In this document: in pieces, positions 41,811 to 51,714 of the stretch
How the letters are laid out: every line of letters starts with the position of its first letter
Position numbering within the stretch: the stretch's first letter is position 1
Assembly (NCBI RefSeq): GCF_020991365.1
Contig: NZ_JAJLRA010000010.1
Coordinates: forward strand, 124,001 to 188,000
DNA length: 64,000 nt
Origin: Streptacidiphilus sp. ASG 303
GTDB taxonomy: Bacteria; Actinomycetota; Actinomycetes; Streptomycetales; Streptomycetaceae
Direction: 5' to 3'
Made by a program: the position numbers and the translations under genes
The notes under the pieces: model-generated
Database searches by the model: none
Told to the model about the DNA's origin: nothing
What the model saw: the letters and a program-made list of their open reading frames with translations, nothing else

Positions 41811-43288
41811 CAGGCGGCCCCGGGGGCGGTGCGGCCGGCGGTGCGGGGCTCGGCGTCGCGGGCGGTGCGGAAGCCGGAGAAGATCTGGCGCCGCACCGGG
41901 TGGTCCCAGTTGCGGAAGGTGCCCCGGCAGGCCACCGGCGCGACCCCGAAGGAGCCGCCGCGCAGCACCCGGTAGTCGCCGCCGAAGAAGACCTCGGAGT
42001 ACTCGCGGTAGGGCCAGGCGCGGAAGCCGGGGTAGGGCGTGAAGCGGCTGGAGGTCCACTCCCAGACGTCGCCGATCAGCTGGCGGGCGCCGTGCGGGGA
42101 GGCGCCGGCGGGGTGGCTGCCGGCGGGGGCGGGCCGCAGGTGGCGCTGGCCGAGGTTGGCGTGCTCGGGGGTGGGGTCGGCGTCGCCCCACGGGTAGCGG
42201 CGGGAGCGTCCGGTGGCGGGGTCGTGGCGGGCCGCCTTCTCCCACTCGGCCTCGGTGGGCAGGCGGCGCCCGGCCCAGCGGGCGTACGCGTCGGCCTCGT
42301 ACCAGCAGACGTGCACGACCGGCTCGTCCGCGGGGACCTCCTCGGTGCGGCCGAAGCGGCGGCGCAGCCAGGTCGCGCCGTCGCGGGTCCAGAAGAGGGG
42401 GGCGGTGAGGCCGGCCCGCTGCCGGTGGTCCCACCCCTCCGGGGTCCACCAGCGGGGGTCGTCGTAGCCGCCGTCGGCGACGAACCGCTGGTAGGCGCCG
42501 TTGGTGACCGGGACGGTGTCCAGGTGGAAGGCGGGGACGTGCACGGTGTGGGCGGGGCGCTCGTTGTCCAGCGCCCAGGGCTCGGTGGAGGTGCCCATGG
42601 TGAAGTCGCCGCCGGGGACGAGCACCTCGGCGGGGAGCGCGGCGGCGTCGGCGGGCGCGGGGGGCGGCGCCGGGTCGTCGAGGACGGGCGGGCCCTGGCG
42701 GAGCTGGTGGGTGATCAGCATGGTCTCGTCGTGCTGCTGCTCGTGCTGGGCGACCATGCCGAAGGCGAAGCCGCCGCGCAGCAGCGGGTCGCCGTCCAGG
42801 GCGGCGGCCTCCAGGACGTCGAGGACCCGGCCGCGGACGTCGTGGGCGTAGGCGCGGGCCTCGGCGGGCGGCAGCAGCGGCAGGGAGGGGCGTTCGGCGC
42901 GGGGGTGCTCGAAGGCGTCGTAGAGGGAGTCGATGCCGGGGAGCAGGGGGTCGCGGCCGCCGACGGTGCGCAGCAGCCAGAGCTCCTCCTGGTTGCCGAT
43001 GTGGGCGAGGTCCCAGACCAGGGGCGACATCAGCGGCGAGTGCTGGGCGGTGAGGTCGCGGTCGTCGACGCTGCCGGTGAGGACCGCGGTGCGGGCGCGG
43101 GCGGCGAGCAGTTCGGCGGCGATGCGCTCGCGCAGCGCCTCGGCGGGCAGCGCCTCGGGGCGCGGGGGCCCGGCGGGGAGGGAGGCGCGGGCGGCGTCCG
43201 TCGCGGCCTCCGTCGCGCCGCCCGGGGCGGTGCCCGGCCGGGTGCCCGACGGCGTGCCCGACGGCGTGTTCGGCTCGGTGTTCAGCAC
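41810..43288 (-). CDS. egtB: Hercynylcysteine sulfoxide synthase EgtB
   Basis: A 492-residue non-heme iron enzyme joining hercynine to gamma-glutamylcysteine with O2. The N-terminal DinB-like domain holds the iron histidines in WDLAHIGN and [10 protein letters not shown]. The C-terminal FGE-sulfatase domain has [29 protein letters not shown] and RVLRGGSFG. The first 45 residues are a Thr/Pro/Gly-rich leader with PSGTPSGT repeats. GTG 43288 overlaps the egtA 3' end by 7 bp. The use of gamma-glutamylcysteine is inferred from the presence of egtA and egtC. Confidence 0.95.
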   Translation of the reverse strand: MLNTEPNTPSGTPSGTRPGTAPGGATEAATDAARASLPAGPPRPEALPAEALRERIAAELLAARARTAVLTGSVDDRDLTAQHSPLMSPLVWDLAHIGNQEELWLLRTVGGRDPLLPGIDSLYDAFEHPRAERPSLPLLPPAEARAYAHDVRGRVLDVLEAAALDGDPLLRGGFAFGMVAQHEQQHDETMLITHQLRQGPPVLDDPAPPPAPADAAALPAEVLVPGGDFTMGTSTEPWALDNERPAHTVHVPAFHLDTVPVTNGAYQRFVADGGYDDPRWWTPEGWDHRQRAGLTAPLFWTRDGATWLRRRFGRTEEVPADEPVVHVCWYEADAYARWAGRRLPTEAEWEKAARHDPATGRSRRYPWGDADPTPEHANLGQRHLRPAPAGSHPAGASPHGARQLIGDVWEWTSSRFTPYPGFRAWPYREYSEVFFGGDYRVLRGGSFGVAPVACRGTFRNWDHPVRRQIFSGFRTARDAEPRTAGRTAPGAA

Positions 43289-44655
43289 GGGGCGGTCTCC
43301 TGCGTCGTCGCGGTGTCGGTGCCGGGGCCCCGCCGGGAGCGGCCGGCCAGGGCGTCCAGCTGGTCGTCGGCGGGACATCGCCCGGCGGCGGTGTAGCGGT
43401 CGGCGAAGGCGGCGAGGGCGTTCCGCACCGCGGGCGGGGCGTCCAGCCGGGGCAGCGCGCCGTCGGCGGCGGCGAAGCAGGCGAGGGCGGCGCGGCGCAG
43501 CGCGGGGTCGGCGACGGCGTGGGTGGAGGCCCTGGTCCACAGGGAGCCCCGGGGGGCCGGGAGGTCCCGGTCGGGGTCGCCGAGGGGCTCCAGGGCCGCG
43601 AGGGCGGCGTCGGCGGCGCGGGGGTCGTCCAGCAGGGCGGTGACCAGCGCGGTGGGGACGAGCCAGCCGTCGCCGGGCTGGGCGTCGATCATGCGCAGTT
43701 CGAAGTGCCCCTGGGGCCGCACGGGCGGGAAGAGGGTGGTGAGGTGGTAGCCGAGGTCGTCCAGGGTGGGCGGCCGCTCCCCCGCGCCGCGCAGCCAGTC
43801 GCGGAAGGTGAGGCCGCTCGGGGCGGTCCAGGGCCGGCCGCCGGGACGGCGCACGCAGAGCAGTTCGGCGTCGAGGGCGGCGCGGGCCCAGGCGGCGCGG
43901 GGGTCGCCGGCCAGCGGGGCAGGGGCGAGGGTGTGGGTGGGCTCCATCCGCTCCCACACGGCCTGGCGGGTGGAACGGCGGCCGGTGGGCCGCCCGTCCA
44001 GCAGCGGGGAGTTGGCGAAGGCCGCCACCAGGACGGGCCCGAGGAGGTGCAGCAGCCGCCAGCGGTCGCGGAAGCCGTGCGGCCCGGGTCCGTCGGTGCC
44101 CGCGTCCACGCAGACCTGCACGGAGGCGCTGGCGCACATCATGACCCGGCCCCAGGGGCCTCCGCGTCCGAAGAACTCCGCCATGGCGGCGTACCGGGGG
44201 GCGCGGACCACCATGCGGCGGCCGCGCGGGTGGGGGTCGGTGCCGGTGCCGGCGAGGTTCAGGCCGCGGGCGGCGAAGGCGCCGCGGAGGACGGCGAGGT
44301 CGCGCAGCACGGTCTCGGCGCAGTCGGCGAGGGATTCGGCGGGCGGGGAGCTGAGCTCGACCTGCCCGCCGGGTTCGCGGGTGAGGAGGGAGCCCCCGGG
44401 GAGGGCGGGGGGTCCGGGCCGGAGGCCGAGGGCCTCGACGGCGGCGTCGGTGCGGGCCGGGTCCACGGGGGCGGCGGCGTCGCGGGCGTCCTGGACGATC
44501 CACTCCAGTTCGACGCCGACCCGGCGCGGCGGACCGATCTTGAAGCAGACGCTGGCGACGTACGCCTCGGCCTGCGACTCGGTCAGCGGGGTCACGGTGG
44601 GCGGTGCCTGCGGCGGCCCGGCGTCGGTCTGTATCGGGGGGCGTACGGGTTTCAC
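43282..44655 (-). CDS. egtA: Gamma-glutamylcysteine synthetase-like ligase EgtA
   Basis: A 457-residue glutamate-cysteine ligase homologue making gamma-glutamylcysteine for EgtB. The ligase signature GVELEW lies near residue 50; later conserved segments are [27 protein letters not shown] and [17 protein letters not shown] 44655 is chosen because GGTGA precedes it at 5 nt; GTG 44664 is possible. It starts the egtABCD run, 131 bp after a PLP lyase gene on the same strand. Confidence 0.93.
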   Translation of the reverse strand: MKPVRPPIQTDAGPPQAPPTVTPLTESQAEAYVASVCFKIGPPRRVGVELEWIVQDARDAAAPVDPARTDAAVEALGLRPGPPALPGGSLLTREPGGQVELSSPPAESLADCAETVLRDLAVLRGAFAARGLNLAGTGTDPHPRGRRMVVRAPRYAAMAEFFGRGGPWGRVMMCASASVQVCVDAGTDGPGPHGFRDRWRLLHLLGPVLVAAFANSPLLDGRPTGRRSTRQAVWERMEPTHTLAPAPLAGDPRAAWARAALDAELLCVRRPGGRPWTAPSGLTFRDWLRGAGERPPTLDDLGYHLTTLFPPVRPQGHFELRMIDAQPGDGWLVPTALVTALLDDPRAADAALAALEPLGDPDRDLPAPRGSLWTRASTHAVADPALRRAALACFAAADGALPRLDAPPAVRNALAAFADRYTAAGRCPADDQLDALAGRSRRGPGTDTATTQETAPC

Positions 44656-44786
44656 TCGGCTCACCGTCCCTCGGTCTTGCGGCCCGGGGCTCACTGCCCA
44701 GTCTGCACCGAAGCATGCCCGCGCGGCGGCAAACCGCCGCGGCGCCGAGGTGTCTGCGCAGGTCGGGGCGGTGTGGGCGGCGGGGT

Positions 44787-46022
44787 TCAGGACTGCGCCG
44801 GACGGGTGAGGCGGTCGAGCGCCGTCGCGAGGAGCGGGCGGGGCAGCGCGTAGTTCAGCCGCAGGAAGCCGGGGGCGCCGAAGTCCGCACCGTCCTGGAG
44901 GCCGAGTCCGCGCTCCTCCAGCAGCAGCCGGCAGGCCCCGGCGGCGGGCAGGCCCAGCGCGGCGGCGTCCAGCCAGAGCAGGTAGGAGGCCTGCGGCGGG
45001 GAGGGCACGGCGCCCGGGGCGGCCCGGCGCAGGGCGTCCAGGGCGAGGTCGCGGCTGCCGGCCAGGTACCCGAGCAGGCCGTCCAGCCACGGCCCGCCGT
45101 GCTCCAGGGCGGCGTTCTGCACCAGTTGGGCCGTCAGGCCGCCCTCCCACAGGCCGTATCCGGCCATCGCCTCCCGCAGGCGCTCCCGCAGCACGGGGTC
45201 GGGGACGAGGGCGAAGGCGCTGGGGAGGCCCGTGGTGTTGAAGGTCTTGCCCACGGAGTTGAGCGTGACGACGGAGGGGGCGAGGTCGCCGGCGGCGTCC
45301 ACCGCGACGGGGTGGGACACGCCGGGGTGGACCAGGTCGGAGTGGACCTCGTCGGAGACCAGCACCCCGCCCGCGTCGGCCGCCGCCTCGGCCAGCGACC
45401 GCACGGCGGAGCGCGGCCACACCCGGGCGGTGGGGTTGTGCGGGCTGCTGAGCAGGACGGCGGACAGCGGGCGGCCCGCGAACCCCCCGACGGGCAGGCG
45501 GTAGCCGTCCGCCTCCAGGGCCAGCGGCACCTCCTCGTACGGCAGCCCGGCCGCCCGGCAGGTGGGGGCGAAGCCGCCGTACTCGGGCACCGGGGCCAGC
45601 ACCGGTCCGCCGCGGCCCGCGGCGCGCAGCACCTCCAGGAGCAGGCGGACGGCGGTGCGCGGGCCGAAGGGCAGCAGCAGCACCCAGTCGGGGTCGACGG
45701 CGGCGCCGTGGCGGGCCCGGTACCAGGCGGCGACCAGGTCGCGGCCGCGCGGGTCGCAGACGGTGTAGCCCCAGGCGCGGTGCGCGGCGCGGGAGGCCAG
45801 GGCCTCGGCGACGGCGGGCGGGCCGGGGAGGTCCATGTCGGCGAGGCCCAGCGCGATCCGGCCGGGGCGGCCGTCGGCACCGGCGGCGGCCCACTTGCTG
45901 CTGCCGGTGCCGGAGCGGTCGAAGGGGAGGTCGAAGCCGGTGGGCGGCGCGTCGGTGGGCGGGCCGGCGGTGCGCCGGTCGTCGGTGGGCCGGTCGTCGG
46001 TGGGCCGGTCGTCGGTGTCCAG
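44787..46022 (-). CDS. PatB/MalY-type PLP C-S lyase, no canonical start codon
   Basis: A fold-type I PLP enzyme. Cofactor residues are seen in [12 protein letters not shown] (Asn), [10 protein letters not shown] (Asp) and [14 protein letters not shown] (Schiff-base Lys), matching cystathionine beta-lyase PatB/MalY and related aminotransferases. The first ATG (45836) falls inside the conserved ALGLADMD motif. The frame runs upstream through [15 protein letters not shown], the family N-terminus, to a stop at about 46063 without ATG, GTG or TTG. A CTG at 46022 with GGAGG 4 nt upstream is the best start (411 residues); a frameshift to the GTG at 46033 is the alternative. The next gene on this strand is egtA, so it may supply the EgtE C-S lyase step of ergothioneine synthesis. 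Confidence 0.82.
   Translation of the reverse strand: MDTDDRPTDDRPTDDRRTAGPPTDAPPTGFDLPFDRSGTGSSKWAAAGADGRPGRIALGLADMDLPGPPAVAEALASRAAHRAWGYTVCDPRGRDLVAAWYRARHGAAVDPDWVLLLPFGPRTAVRLLLEVLRAAGRGGPVLAPVPEYGGFAPTCRAAGLPYEEVPLALEADGYRLPVGGFAGRPLSAVLLSSPHNPTARVWPRSAVRSLAEAAADAGGVLVSDEVHSDLVHPGVSHPVAVDAAGDLAPSVVTLNSVGKTFNTTGLPSAFALVPDPVLRERLREAMAGYGLWEGGLTAQLVQNAALEHGGPWLDGLLGYLAGSRDLALDALRRAAPGAVPSPPQASYLLWLDAAALGLPAAGACRLLLEERGLGLQDGADFGAPGFLRLNYALPRPLLATALDRLTRPAQS
45975..46019. repeat. Three 15-bp tandem repeats (PTDDR) in lyase N-terminus
   Basis: Units CCGGTCGTCGGTGGG start at 45975 and 45990, and a degenerate copy starts at 46005. On the minus strand they encode PTDDR repeats just after the proposed CTG start. 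Being a multiple of three, copy changes keep the frame. Confidence 0.8.
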
Positions 46023-46294
46023 GGCTCCTCCACGGGGTCGCGCGGGCGGGCGTCCCTCTCCCTACCCGCGCGACCGGACCGCGACGCCGGCGGCGGACGG
46101 TGGGCGGCGGCGCCGGGGCGGGGCGGGGCCGGTACGGGCGGGCGGGCGGGCGGAGGCGGTCTGGTCCGGCGGGCGGGCGTCGGCTAGCGTCGTCCCGCCC
46201 CCGGCCGGAGCCGCCGCGGGCGCCCGCCCGACCGCGGGCCCGCCCGTGGACCGGAGGGGCCCGCGGGTCCCGTCCGCACCCTCCTGGAGTCCCC

Positions 46295-47167
46295 GTGCGC
46301 GCCGACCTCGTCTCCCCCGACCGCCTCGTGCTCGGCGAGAGCCCCCGCTGGGACGCGGCGGCCGGGCGCCTCCGCTGGGTCGGCATCGAGGACCGCGCGG
46401 TGCTGTGGCTGGACCCGGCGACCGGGAAGTCCGGCCGCACGGACCTGGACACCATGCCCGGCACCCTGGCCCCGTACGACGGCGACCGGGTGCTGCTGGC
46501 CACCGACCGGGGCTTCGAGGTGCTGGACACGGCCTCCGGCCGCCTCGGACCGGTCGCCGCGGCGGAGGCCGACCGGCCCGACCGCCGGATGAACGACGGG
46601 GCGTGCGACCCGTACGGGCGGATGCTGGCCGGGACGACGGCGCTCTCCGGCACGCCGGAGCCGGGCCCGCTGTACCGGCTGGAGACCGGCGGCGGTGCGC
46701 CGCGCGCGGTGCCGGTGCTCGACGGGCTGCTCGTCCCGAACGGCCTGGCGTGGCCGGAGCCGGACCGGCTCTGGCACATCGACAGCCCGACCCGGCGGAT
46801 CGGCCTCCACGTCTATCCCGAGCACGGGCCGGTGGGCCCGCTCGTCCGCAGCATCGACACCTCGGACCTTTCCGGCGACCCCGACGGCATGGCGCTGGAC
46901 GCCGAGGGCAACCTGTGGGTGGCGTTCTGGGGCGGTTCGGCGGTGCGCTGCCTCGCGCCGGACGGGCGGGTGCTGGAGACGGTGGAGCTGCCGGTGCCGC
47001 AGGTGACGAGCGTGGCCTTCGGCGGCGACGCCCTGGACACGCTGTGGATCACCACCGCCGCCCGCGGCACCGACCCGGACGACCCGGCCCCGCACGGCGC
47101 GCTCTTCCGCTGCGACGCCCCGGTCCGCGGCCTCCCGGCCGTGCCCTGGGCCGGGCCGTCCGCCTGA
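46295..47167 (+). CDS. SMP-30/gluconolactonase family protein
   Basis: A 290-residue six-bladed beta-propeller. The metal ligands of the family are seen at LGESPRWD (Glu), RRMNDGACDPYGRM (Asn), LVPNGLAWPEPD (Asn) and GDPDGMALD (Asp). Family members are lactonases for sugar acids such as gluconolactone or regucalcin-like proteins; the substrate is unclear. GTG 46295 has TGGAG 5 nt upstream. It stands alone, divergent from the PLP lyase, so a link to thiols is not implied. Confidence 0.92.
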   Translation: MRADLVSPDRLVLGESPRWDAAAGRLRWVGIEDRAVLWLDPATGKSGRTDLDTMPGTLAPYDGDRVLLATDRGFEVLDTASGRLGPVAAAEADRPDRRMNDGACDPYGRMLAGTTALSGTPEPGPLYRLETGGGAPRAVPVLDGLLVPNGLAWPEPDRLWHIDSPTRRIGLHVYPEHGPVGPLVRSIDTSDLSGDPDGMALDAEGNLWVAFWGGSAVRCLAPDGRVLETVELPVPQVTSVAFGGDALDTLWITTAARGTDPDDPAPHGALFRCDAPVRGLPAVPWAGPSA

Positions 47168-47212
47168 CGCCCGCCCCTGCACCGCCGGTCCGCGTCGCGT
47201 CGGCCGCGTCCC

Positions 47213-47256
47213 GGACGGGCGGCGGCCCCGCCCGTCCCCGTCGCGGGACGGGGCCG
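47213..47256. terminator. Probable bidirectional terminator
   Basis: GGACGGGC (47213-47220) pairs with GCCCGTCC (47230-47237), and an alternative CGGCCCCG/CGGGGCCG stem overlaps it to 47256. It lies between the convergent SMP-30 and LuxR-type genes. Confidence 0.6.
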
Positions 47257-47275
47257 CCGGAGCGGCCCCGCCGGC

Positions 47276-50215
47276 TCACCCGCCGTCGCGCGGGTCCTCC
47301 GGCGGCAGGCCCAGCGCCGAAGGCAGGCCCTCCCGCCCGGTGCCCAGCTTGCGGTGGACGGCCGCGAGCAGCCGGTCGACGATCCGCACCCCCGTGCCCA
47401 GCTCCACCGCTATCCGGTCGGACGGCACGCCGCGCACCGCCAGCTCCGCGGCCCTGCGCTCCCGGTCCGTCAGCGCCTCGGCGCCGAGCATGTACAGGCC
47501 GCGCGGGCGCAGCCCGGCCGCGGAGAGCTCCCCCGCGGCCCGCGCCGCCAGCGCCTCGGCCCCGCACTGGTTGGCCAGCTGCACGCCGTGGCGCAGCTGC
47601 TCGGCGGCGTCCGAGGCGCGCCCCACCCGGCGCAGGGCGGCGCCGTGGTCGACGAGGGCGAGGGCGTACTCGTACGCGGACGGGGAGCAGCCCAGCCGGG
47701 CGACGGCCAGTTCCAGCATCGCCTCGGACTCGTCGGGGCTCTCGGCGACGGCGGCGCCCATCCGCAGGGCCTGGCCGACGGCGGTGCCGGTGCCGTAGCG
47801 CTCCGCGTCGCGGACCGCGTCCCGGGCGAGGGAGCGGGCGCGGGCGGGGTCGTCGCCGGCCACGGCGAGGGCGAGGAGGGACCGCCAGGGCGACCAGACC
47901 GGGTTGCGCCAGCCGCGGGCGTCGAGGCGGGCGCCGACCGCGGAGAGCTCGGCGGCGGCCTCCTCGGTGCGGCCGTGGGCGAGCAGCAGCCTGCTGTGGA
48001 GGGTGGGCGCGTCCGGCAGCAGCAGGGCCGCGGGGTAGGGCGGGCCGAAACGGTACTGCTCGGCGAGGGCCATGGCCTCGTCCGCCCGGCCGCGGGCCAG
48101 GAGCGTCTCGATGAGGACGCCGACGGCGTCCCACTGCAGGGGGACGCCCCGGCCCAGGCGTTCGGCCGTGCGCAGGCTGCTGCGCAGGAAGTCCTCCGCC
48201 TCGCTCAGGCGGCCGCCGCGGAAGCGCACCAGGCCGAGCAGGAAGTAGGCGAAGCCCAGGTGGGACCCGCTCCACCCGGCGACCTCGAACTCCCGCACCG
48301 CGTCGCCGAACAGCTCCTCGGCGAGGTCCAGCCGGTCGGTGTAGGTGCAGGTCATGCCGAGCATGGTGGGGACCTCGAAGCCCCAGGTGCGGTTGGTCCA
48401 GCCCAGCTCGGCGGGCAGCCTCCCGGCGTCGAGCGCCCGGTCCACCAGGGCCTGGGCCTCCGCCGCGGGCTCGCCGCGCAGGGTGAGGTCCCAGGCGCGC
48501 AGCACGTGCACGACGCGGGCGGCGGCGTCGTCGCGGCCGTCGAGCTCCCCGGCGAGGTCGGCGAGCTGCCGGGAGCGGTCCGCCCGGCCGCGGTCGTCGG
48601 TCTGCAGCGCGGACCAGATGAAGCGCCCCGCGAGGAGCCGGGTGCGGGCGGGGCCCGGCGGGGTGCGGGCCGCCTCGGCGGCGAGCACGCCGACGGCCTC
48701 GTCCAGCCGGTCCAGGTGGCCGAGGGCCTGGGCCAGGCGCAGCGCCGCGTTCTCCCGCCGGGAGGAGGTCAGGCCGGGCCGGGCGAGGGCGGCGGTCAGG
48801 TGGTTGACGGTGACGGCGGGCTGGGTGAGCAGGGTGGCGCAGCCCAGTTCGTACTGCACGTCGGCGCGGTCGCCGTCGGCGGGCGGCTCGGCCAGGGCCC
48901 GCTCCAGGCAGCGGCGGGCGGCGTCGGGGGCGCCGACGGCGACGTGCTCGCGGGCCGCCTCGCGGAGGACCTCGACGAGGTCGTCGTCGCCGTCGGGGTG
49001 GACCTCCAGCAGGTGGCGGGCGGCGACGGCGACGCCGAGGCCCGCGTCGCGCACGGCCTGGGCGGCGACGCCGTGCATCGCGGTGCGGGCGGCCGGCGGG
49101 ACGGCCCGGTAGACGGCGGTGGCGATCAGAGGGTGGACGAACTCCAGGACGGGCCCGCCCTTGATGACGCGGGCCTCCCGCAGCCGCTCGGCGGCCTGCC
49201 CGGCCTCGGCCGGGTCCATGGCGGCGAGCCGGGCGGCCAGCGGCGCGGGGGTGCCGTCGCCGAGGACGGCGGCGGCCCAGGCGTAGCGGAGGGTCTCCGG
49301 GCCGAGCTTCTCCAGCTCGGCGACGAGTCCGGCGCCGCGCACCGCGGCGCCCAGGTCCCGCAGGAGCTCCGCGCTGTCCGCGGTGGGGGCGATCCCGCGC
49401 TCCTCGGCCCGGGCGAGCAGCTCCACCGCCTCGTACGGGTTGCCGGCGGTGACGGTCCAGCACTCACGGCAGAAGGCGTCGTCGGCGTCGCGCCCGAGGG
49501 TGGCGCGCACCAGTTCCGCCACCGCGGCGGGGCCGAGCGGGCGCAGGACGAGGGGGCGTCCGGCGCCGTCCTCGACCAGCCGCGGGAAGGGGTCCTCCCG
49601 GGGGAGGTCGTCGGGCCGGTGGGCGAGGACCAGCAGGACCGGGAGCTCGCGGACGCGCTGCCGGAACGACGCGAGCCACCCCGCCGACTCCGGGTCGGCC
49701 CAGTGCAGGTCGTCGACCACCAGCACCAGCGGGCTCCCGGGCCGCGCCAGGCGGGTGAAGACCTGGTCCAGGCCGTCGCGGACGCCCTGCGGGTCGGCCA
49801 GGGCCCCGTCGGGCGGCGCGAACAGACCGGCGGCCGGGCCCGTGATCCCGTACCAGAGGCCGAAGAGCTCGCGCTGCTGCGCCTCGCTGCGGCCGACGAG
49901 GACCGGCTGCAGCAGCTGCCTGACGACGTGGAAGGGGAGGGAGCGCTGCTGCTCGCCGCCGCGGGCGAAGAGCACCCGGCAGTCCCCGCGCGCGGAGGCG
50001 ATGCGGCGGACCTCGGTGAGGAGGGCGGTCTTGCCCGTGCCGGCGGACCCGCTGACGAGCAGCGTCCCGCCCGGCCGGCCGCCGCCCGCGGCGGCGCGGC
50101 GGCAGAGGTCGTCGACGGCGCGCTCGGCGGCCGCGACCTCCTGTTCGCGCTCCAGCAGCACGGCCGGGGCCCCGCCCTCGGGCCCCGGGCCCCGGTTGTC
50201 GTCCCGATCGGTCAC
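47276..50215 (-). CDS. Large LuxR family (LAL) transcriptional regulator
   Basis: A 979-residue LAL-type regulator. The N-terminal AAA/STAND ATPase has Walker A GSAGTGKTALL (about residues 55-65) and Walker B LVLVVDDLHWAD. A long TPR-like helical region follows, and a LuxR HTH ends the protein (LTDRERRAAELAVRGVPSDRIAVELG...). The HTH is atypical: the usual S-x-R/K-T-V segment reads TGVRIVDRLLAAVHRKLG. GTG 50215 has GAGAGG 5-6 nt upstream. It is divergent from the terpene synthase gene, so it is the natural pathway activator, in the manner of other LAL proteins beside biosynthetic genes. Confidence 0.93.
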   Translation of the reverse strand: MTDRDDNRGPGPEGGAPAVLLEREQEVAAAERAVDDLCRRAAAGGGRPGGTLLVSGSAGTGKTALLTEVRRIASARGDCRVLFARGGEQQRSLPFHVVRQLLQPVLVGRSEAQQRELFGLWYGITGPAAGLFAPPDGALADPQGVRDGLDQVFTRLARPGSPLVLVVDDLHWADPESAGWLASFRQRVRELPVLLVLAHRPDDLPREDPFPRLVEDGAGRPLVLRPLGPAAVAELVRATLGRDADDAFCRECWTVTAGNPYEAVELLARAEERGIAPTADSAELLRDLGAAVRGAGLVAELEKLGPETLRYAWAAAVLGDGTPAPLAARLAAMDPAEAGQAAERLREARVIKGGPVLEFVHPLIATAVYRAVPPAARTAMHGVAAQAVRDAGLGVAVAARHLLEVHPDGDDDLVEVLREAAREHVAVGAPDAARRCLERALAEPPADGDRADVQYELGCATLLTQPAVTVNHLTAALARPGLTSSRRENAALRLAQALGHLDRLDEAVGVLAAEAARTPPGPARTRLLAGRFIWSALQTDDRGRADRSRQLADLAGELDGRDDAAARVVHVLRAWDLTLRGEPAAEAQALVDRALDAGRLPAELGWTNRTWGFEVPTMLGMTCTYTDRLDLAEELFGDAVREFEVAGWSGSHLGFAYFLLGLVRFRGGRLSEAEDFLRSSLRTAERLGRGVPLQWDAVGVLIETLLARGRADEAMALAEQYRFGPPYPAALLLPDAPTLHSRLLLAHGRTEEAAAELSAVGARLDARGWRNPVWSPWRSLLALAVAGDDPARARSLARDAVRDAERYGTGTAVGQALRMGAAVAESPDESEAMLELAVARLGCSPSAYEYALALVDHGAALRRVGRASDAAEQLRHGVQLANQCGAEALAARAAGELSAAGLRPRGLYMLGAEALTDRERRAAELAVRGVPSDRIAVELGTGVRIVDRLLAAVHRKLGTGREGLPSALGLPPEDPRDGG

Positions 50216-50527
50216 GGCCGGCCTCTCTGTGTCGTCTGCGCCGCCGACATGACTTCCCGTCACGAGGCTATCCGGTGGCGGCCGGGTCCGGGGGCGCATC
50301 GGCCGCGCGGAACCGGACAGGTTGGCCGGGAAGGGTGTTTACCGCTGAGGTCTCCGGAACGAGGATCACCGTGAGGCGACCCCGCGCGCAGTCCGGCCGT
50401 GCGCCCCCGCACCCCGGCATGCGCCGTCCCGGAGGAGGAGACGCCGTGCCCCCACCGGTGGGCGGCCGTGCGCCGCAGAGGCCTCCGGCGCCGTCGAGGC
50501 GACTGGACGAAGAATCCGGAGAAGACC
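50216..50527. other. 312-bp divergent LuxR / terpene synthase region
   Basis: It carries a 12-bp palindrome CCCACCGGTGGG (50451-50462). An open frame in phase with the terpene synthase reaches back to 50399, but its residues are Arg-rich and not conserved, so I treat it as leader. No promoter boxes are clear. Confidence 0.55.
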
Positions 50528-51565
50528 GTGGAACTCACCCTCCCGCTGCCCGAATTCCCCTTCCCTTCCGTGATCAGCCCGTACGCCGCGCAGGCCGAGG
50601 AGCACCTGCGGGGCTGGGCCCGCAGCAGGCGCATCGTCGCCCCCGGGGCGGCCGCCGACGCCTTCGACTCCATGCTCTTCGGCCGGTTCGCGGCCCGCGT
50701 CTACGCGGACGCGGAGTACGGGCGGCTGCTCACCCTCGCCGACTGGACCGGCTGGATCTTCGCCTTCGACGACCTCCTGGACGACACGCCGGAGGGGCGT
50801 GACGCGGAGTTCGTGGAGCGCGTCATCGCCTGCATGGAGCCGGTCTGCCGCGGGCGGCGGACCCTCCGCAGACCCCCGGCCCCCAGCCGCGAGGTGGCCC
50901 GTTCCCGCGACGCGCTGGCCCGGCTGCGGCGGCGGATCACCCGGGCCATGCCCGCGGAGTGGAACGCGCGGTTCACCCGCAACGTCGTCGACTTCCTGCA
51001 CTCCTACCGCCGCCAGGCCTCGGTGAACGGGTCGCGCGCGGTGCTGGACGAGGCCGCGTACAGCGCCCACCGGTCGTCGACGGTCGCGATGTACACGGGG
51101 GCGGACCTCATCGAGTACGGCACCGGCCGCCCGGTGCCCGAGCACCTGCTGGCCCGCCCGGAGGTGGCGGCCCTGCGGGAGTCCGCGGTCAACGCCATCG
51201 GCTGGACCAACGACCTCTTCTCGGCGCCCAAGGAGATCTCGGTGGGCGACCTGTGCAACTACGTGACCGTCCTCCACCGGCAGCTCGGCGTGCCCCTGGA
51301 GGAGGCCGCCCGGGAGGTGGTAATGCGGATCGACGCCGAGGTGAAACGGTTCTGTGAGGCGGCCGCGGCGGTCCGCGACCTCTGCCGGGGCCTGCCGGAC
51401 GACCAGGCCCGGGCGCTGCTCGGCACGGTCGACGGACTGGGGCACTGGATGGCGGGCCACGCCGCCTGGTCGCGGGAGACCGGCCGGTACCGCTCCCACG
51501 CCGTGCCCGACGGGCGGGAGCTGCTGGAGGCGACCGGCCGGGCCCCGGGCGGGCCGCACGCCTGA
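50528..51565 (+). CDS. Class I terpene synthase
   Basis: A 345-residue terpene cyclase with a complete active site. The aspartate-rich motif is DDLLD at 81-85, the NSE triad N228, S232 and E236 (NDLFSAPKE), the pyrophosphate sensor Arg182 and the terminal RY pair 320-321. It therefore binds Mg2+ and a farnesyl- or related diphosphate; sesquiterpene is the most likely class by size. GTG 50528 follows GGAGAAG at 5 nt. The product cannot be predicted. Neighbours (LuxR regulator, alcohol dehydrogenase, methyltransferase, MFS exporter) could form a small cluster. Confidence 0.93.
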   Translation: MELTLPLPEFPFPSVISPYAAQAEEHLRGWARSRRIVAPGAAADAFDSMLFGRFAARVYADAEYGRLLTLADWTGWIFAFDDLLDDTPEGRDAEFVERVIACMEPVCRGRRTLRRPPAPSREVARSRDALARLRRRITRAMPAEWNARFTRNVVDFLHSYRRQASVNGSRAVLDEAAYSAHRSSTVAMYTGADLIEYGTGRPVPEHLLARPEVAALRESAVNAIGWTNDLFSAPKEISVGDLCNYVTVLHRQLGVPLEEAAREVVMRIDAEVKRFCEAAAAVRDLCRGLPDDQARALLGTVDGLGHWMAGHAAWSRETGRYRSHAVPDGRELLEATGRAPGGPHA

Positions 51566-51714
51566 CGGTGCGGGCGCGGGTCCGGGCCGCGGCAGGCCGG
51601 ACCCGCCCGGCCCGGGCGCGGTTCCGGGGGACGGCCCGGGTCCGGGTACGGGCGCGGTACGGGCGCCGGTCCGGATGCGGGTCCGGGCGCGGTACGGGCG
51701 GTCCCCGGTGGGGT

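Noticed and set aside
46031-46033. GTG at 46033 as start of the PLP lyase
   Set aside because: It is in a different frame from the conserved N-terminus and leads to an Ala/Pro-rich non-homologous peptide, unless a frameshift is present.
50399-50527. 43-residue N-terminal extension of the terpene synthase
   Set aside because: Arg-rich, not conserved in character, and the GTG at 50528 has a good ribosome site just before the typical LPLPEFPFPS start.
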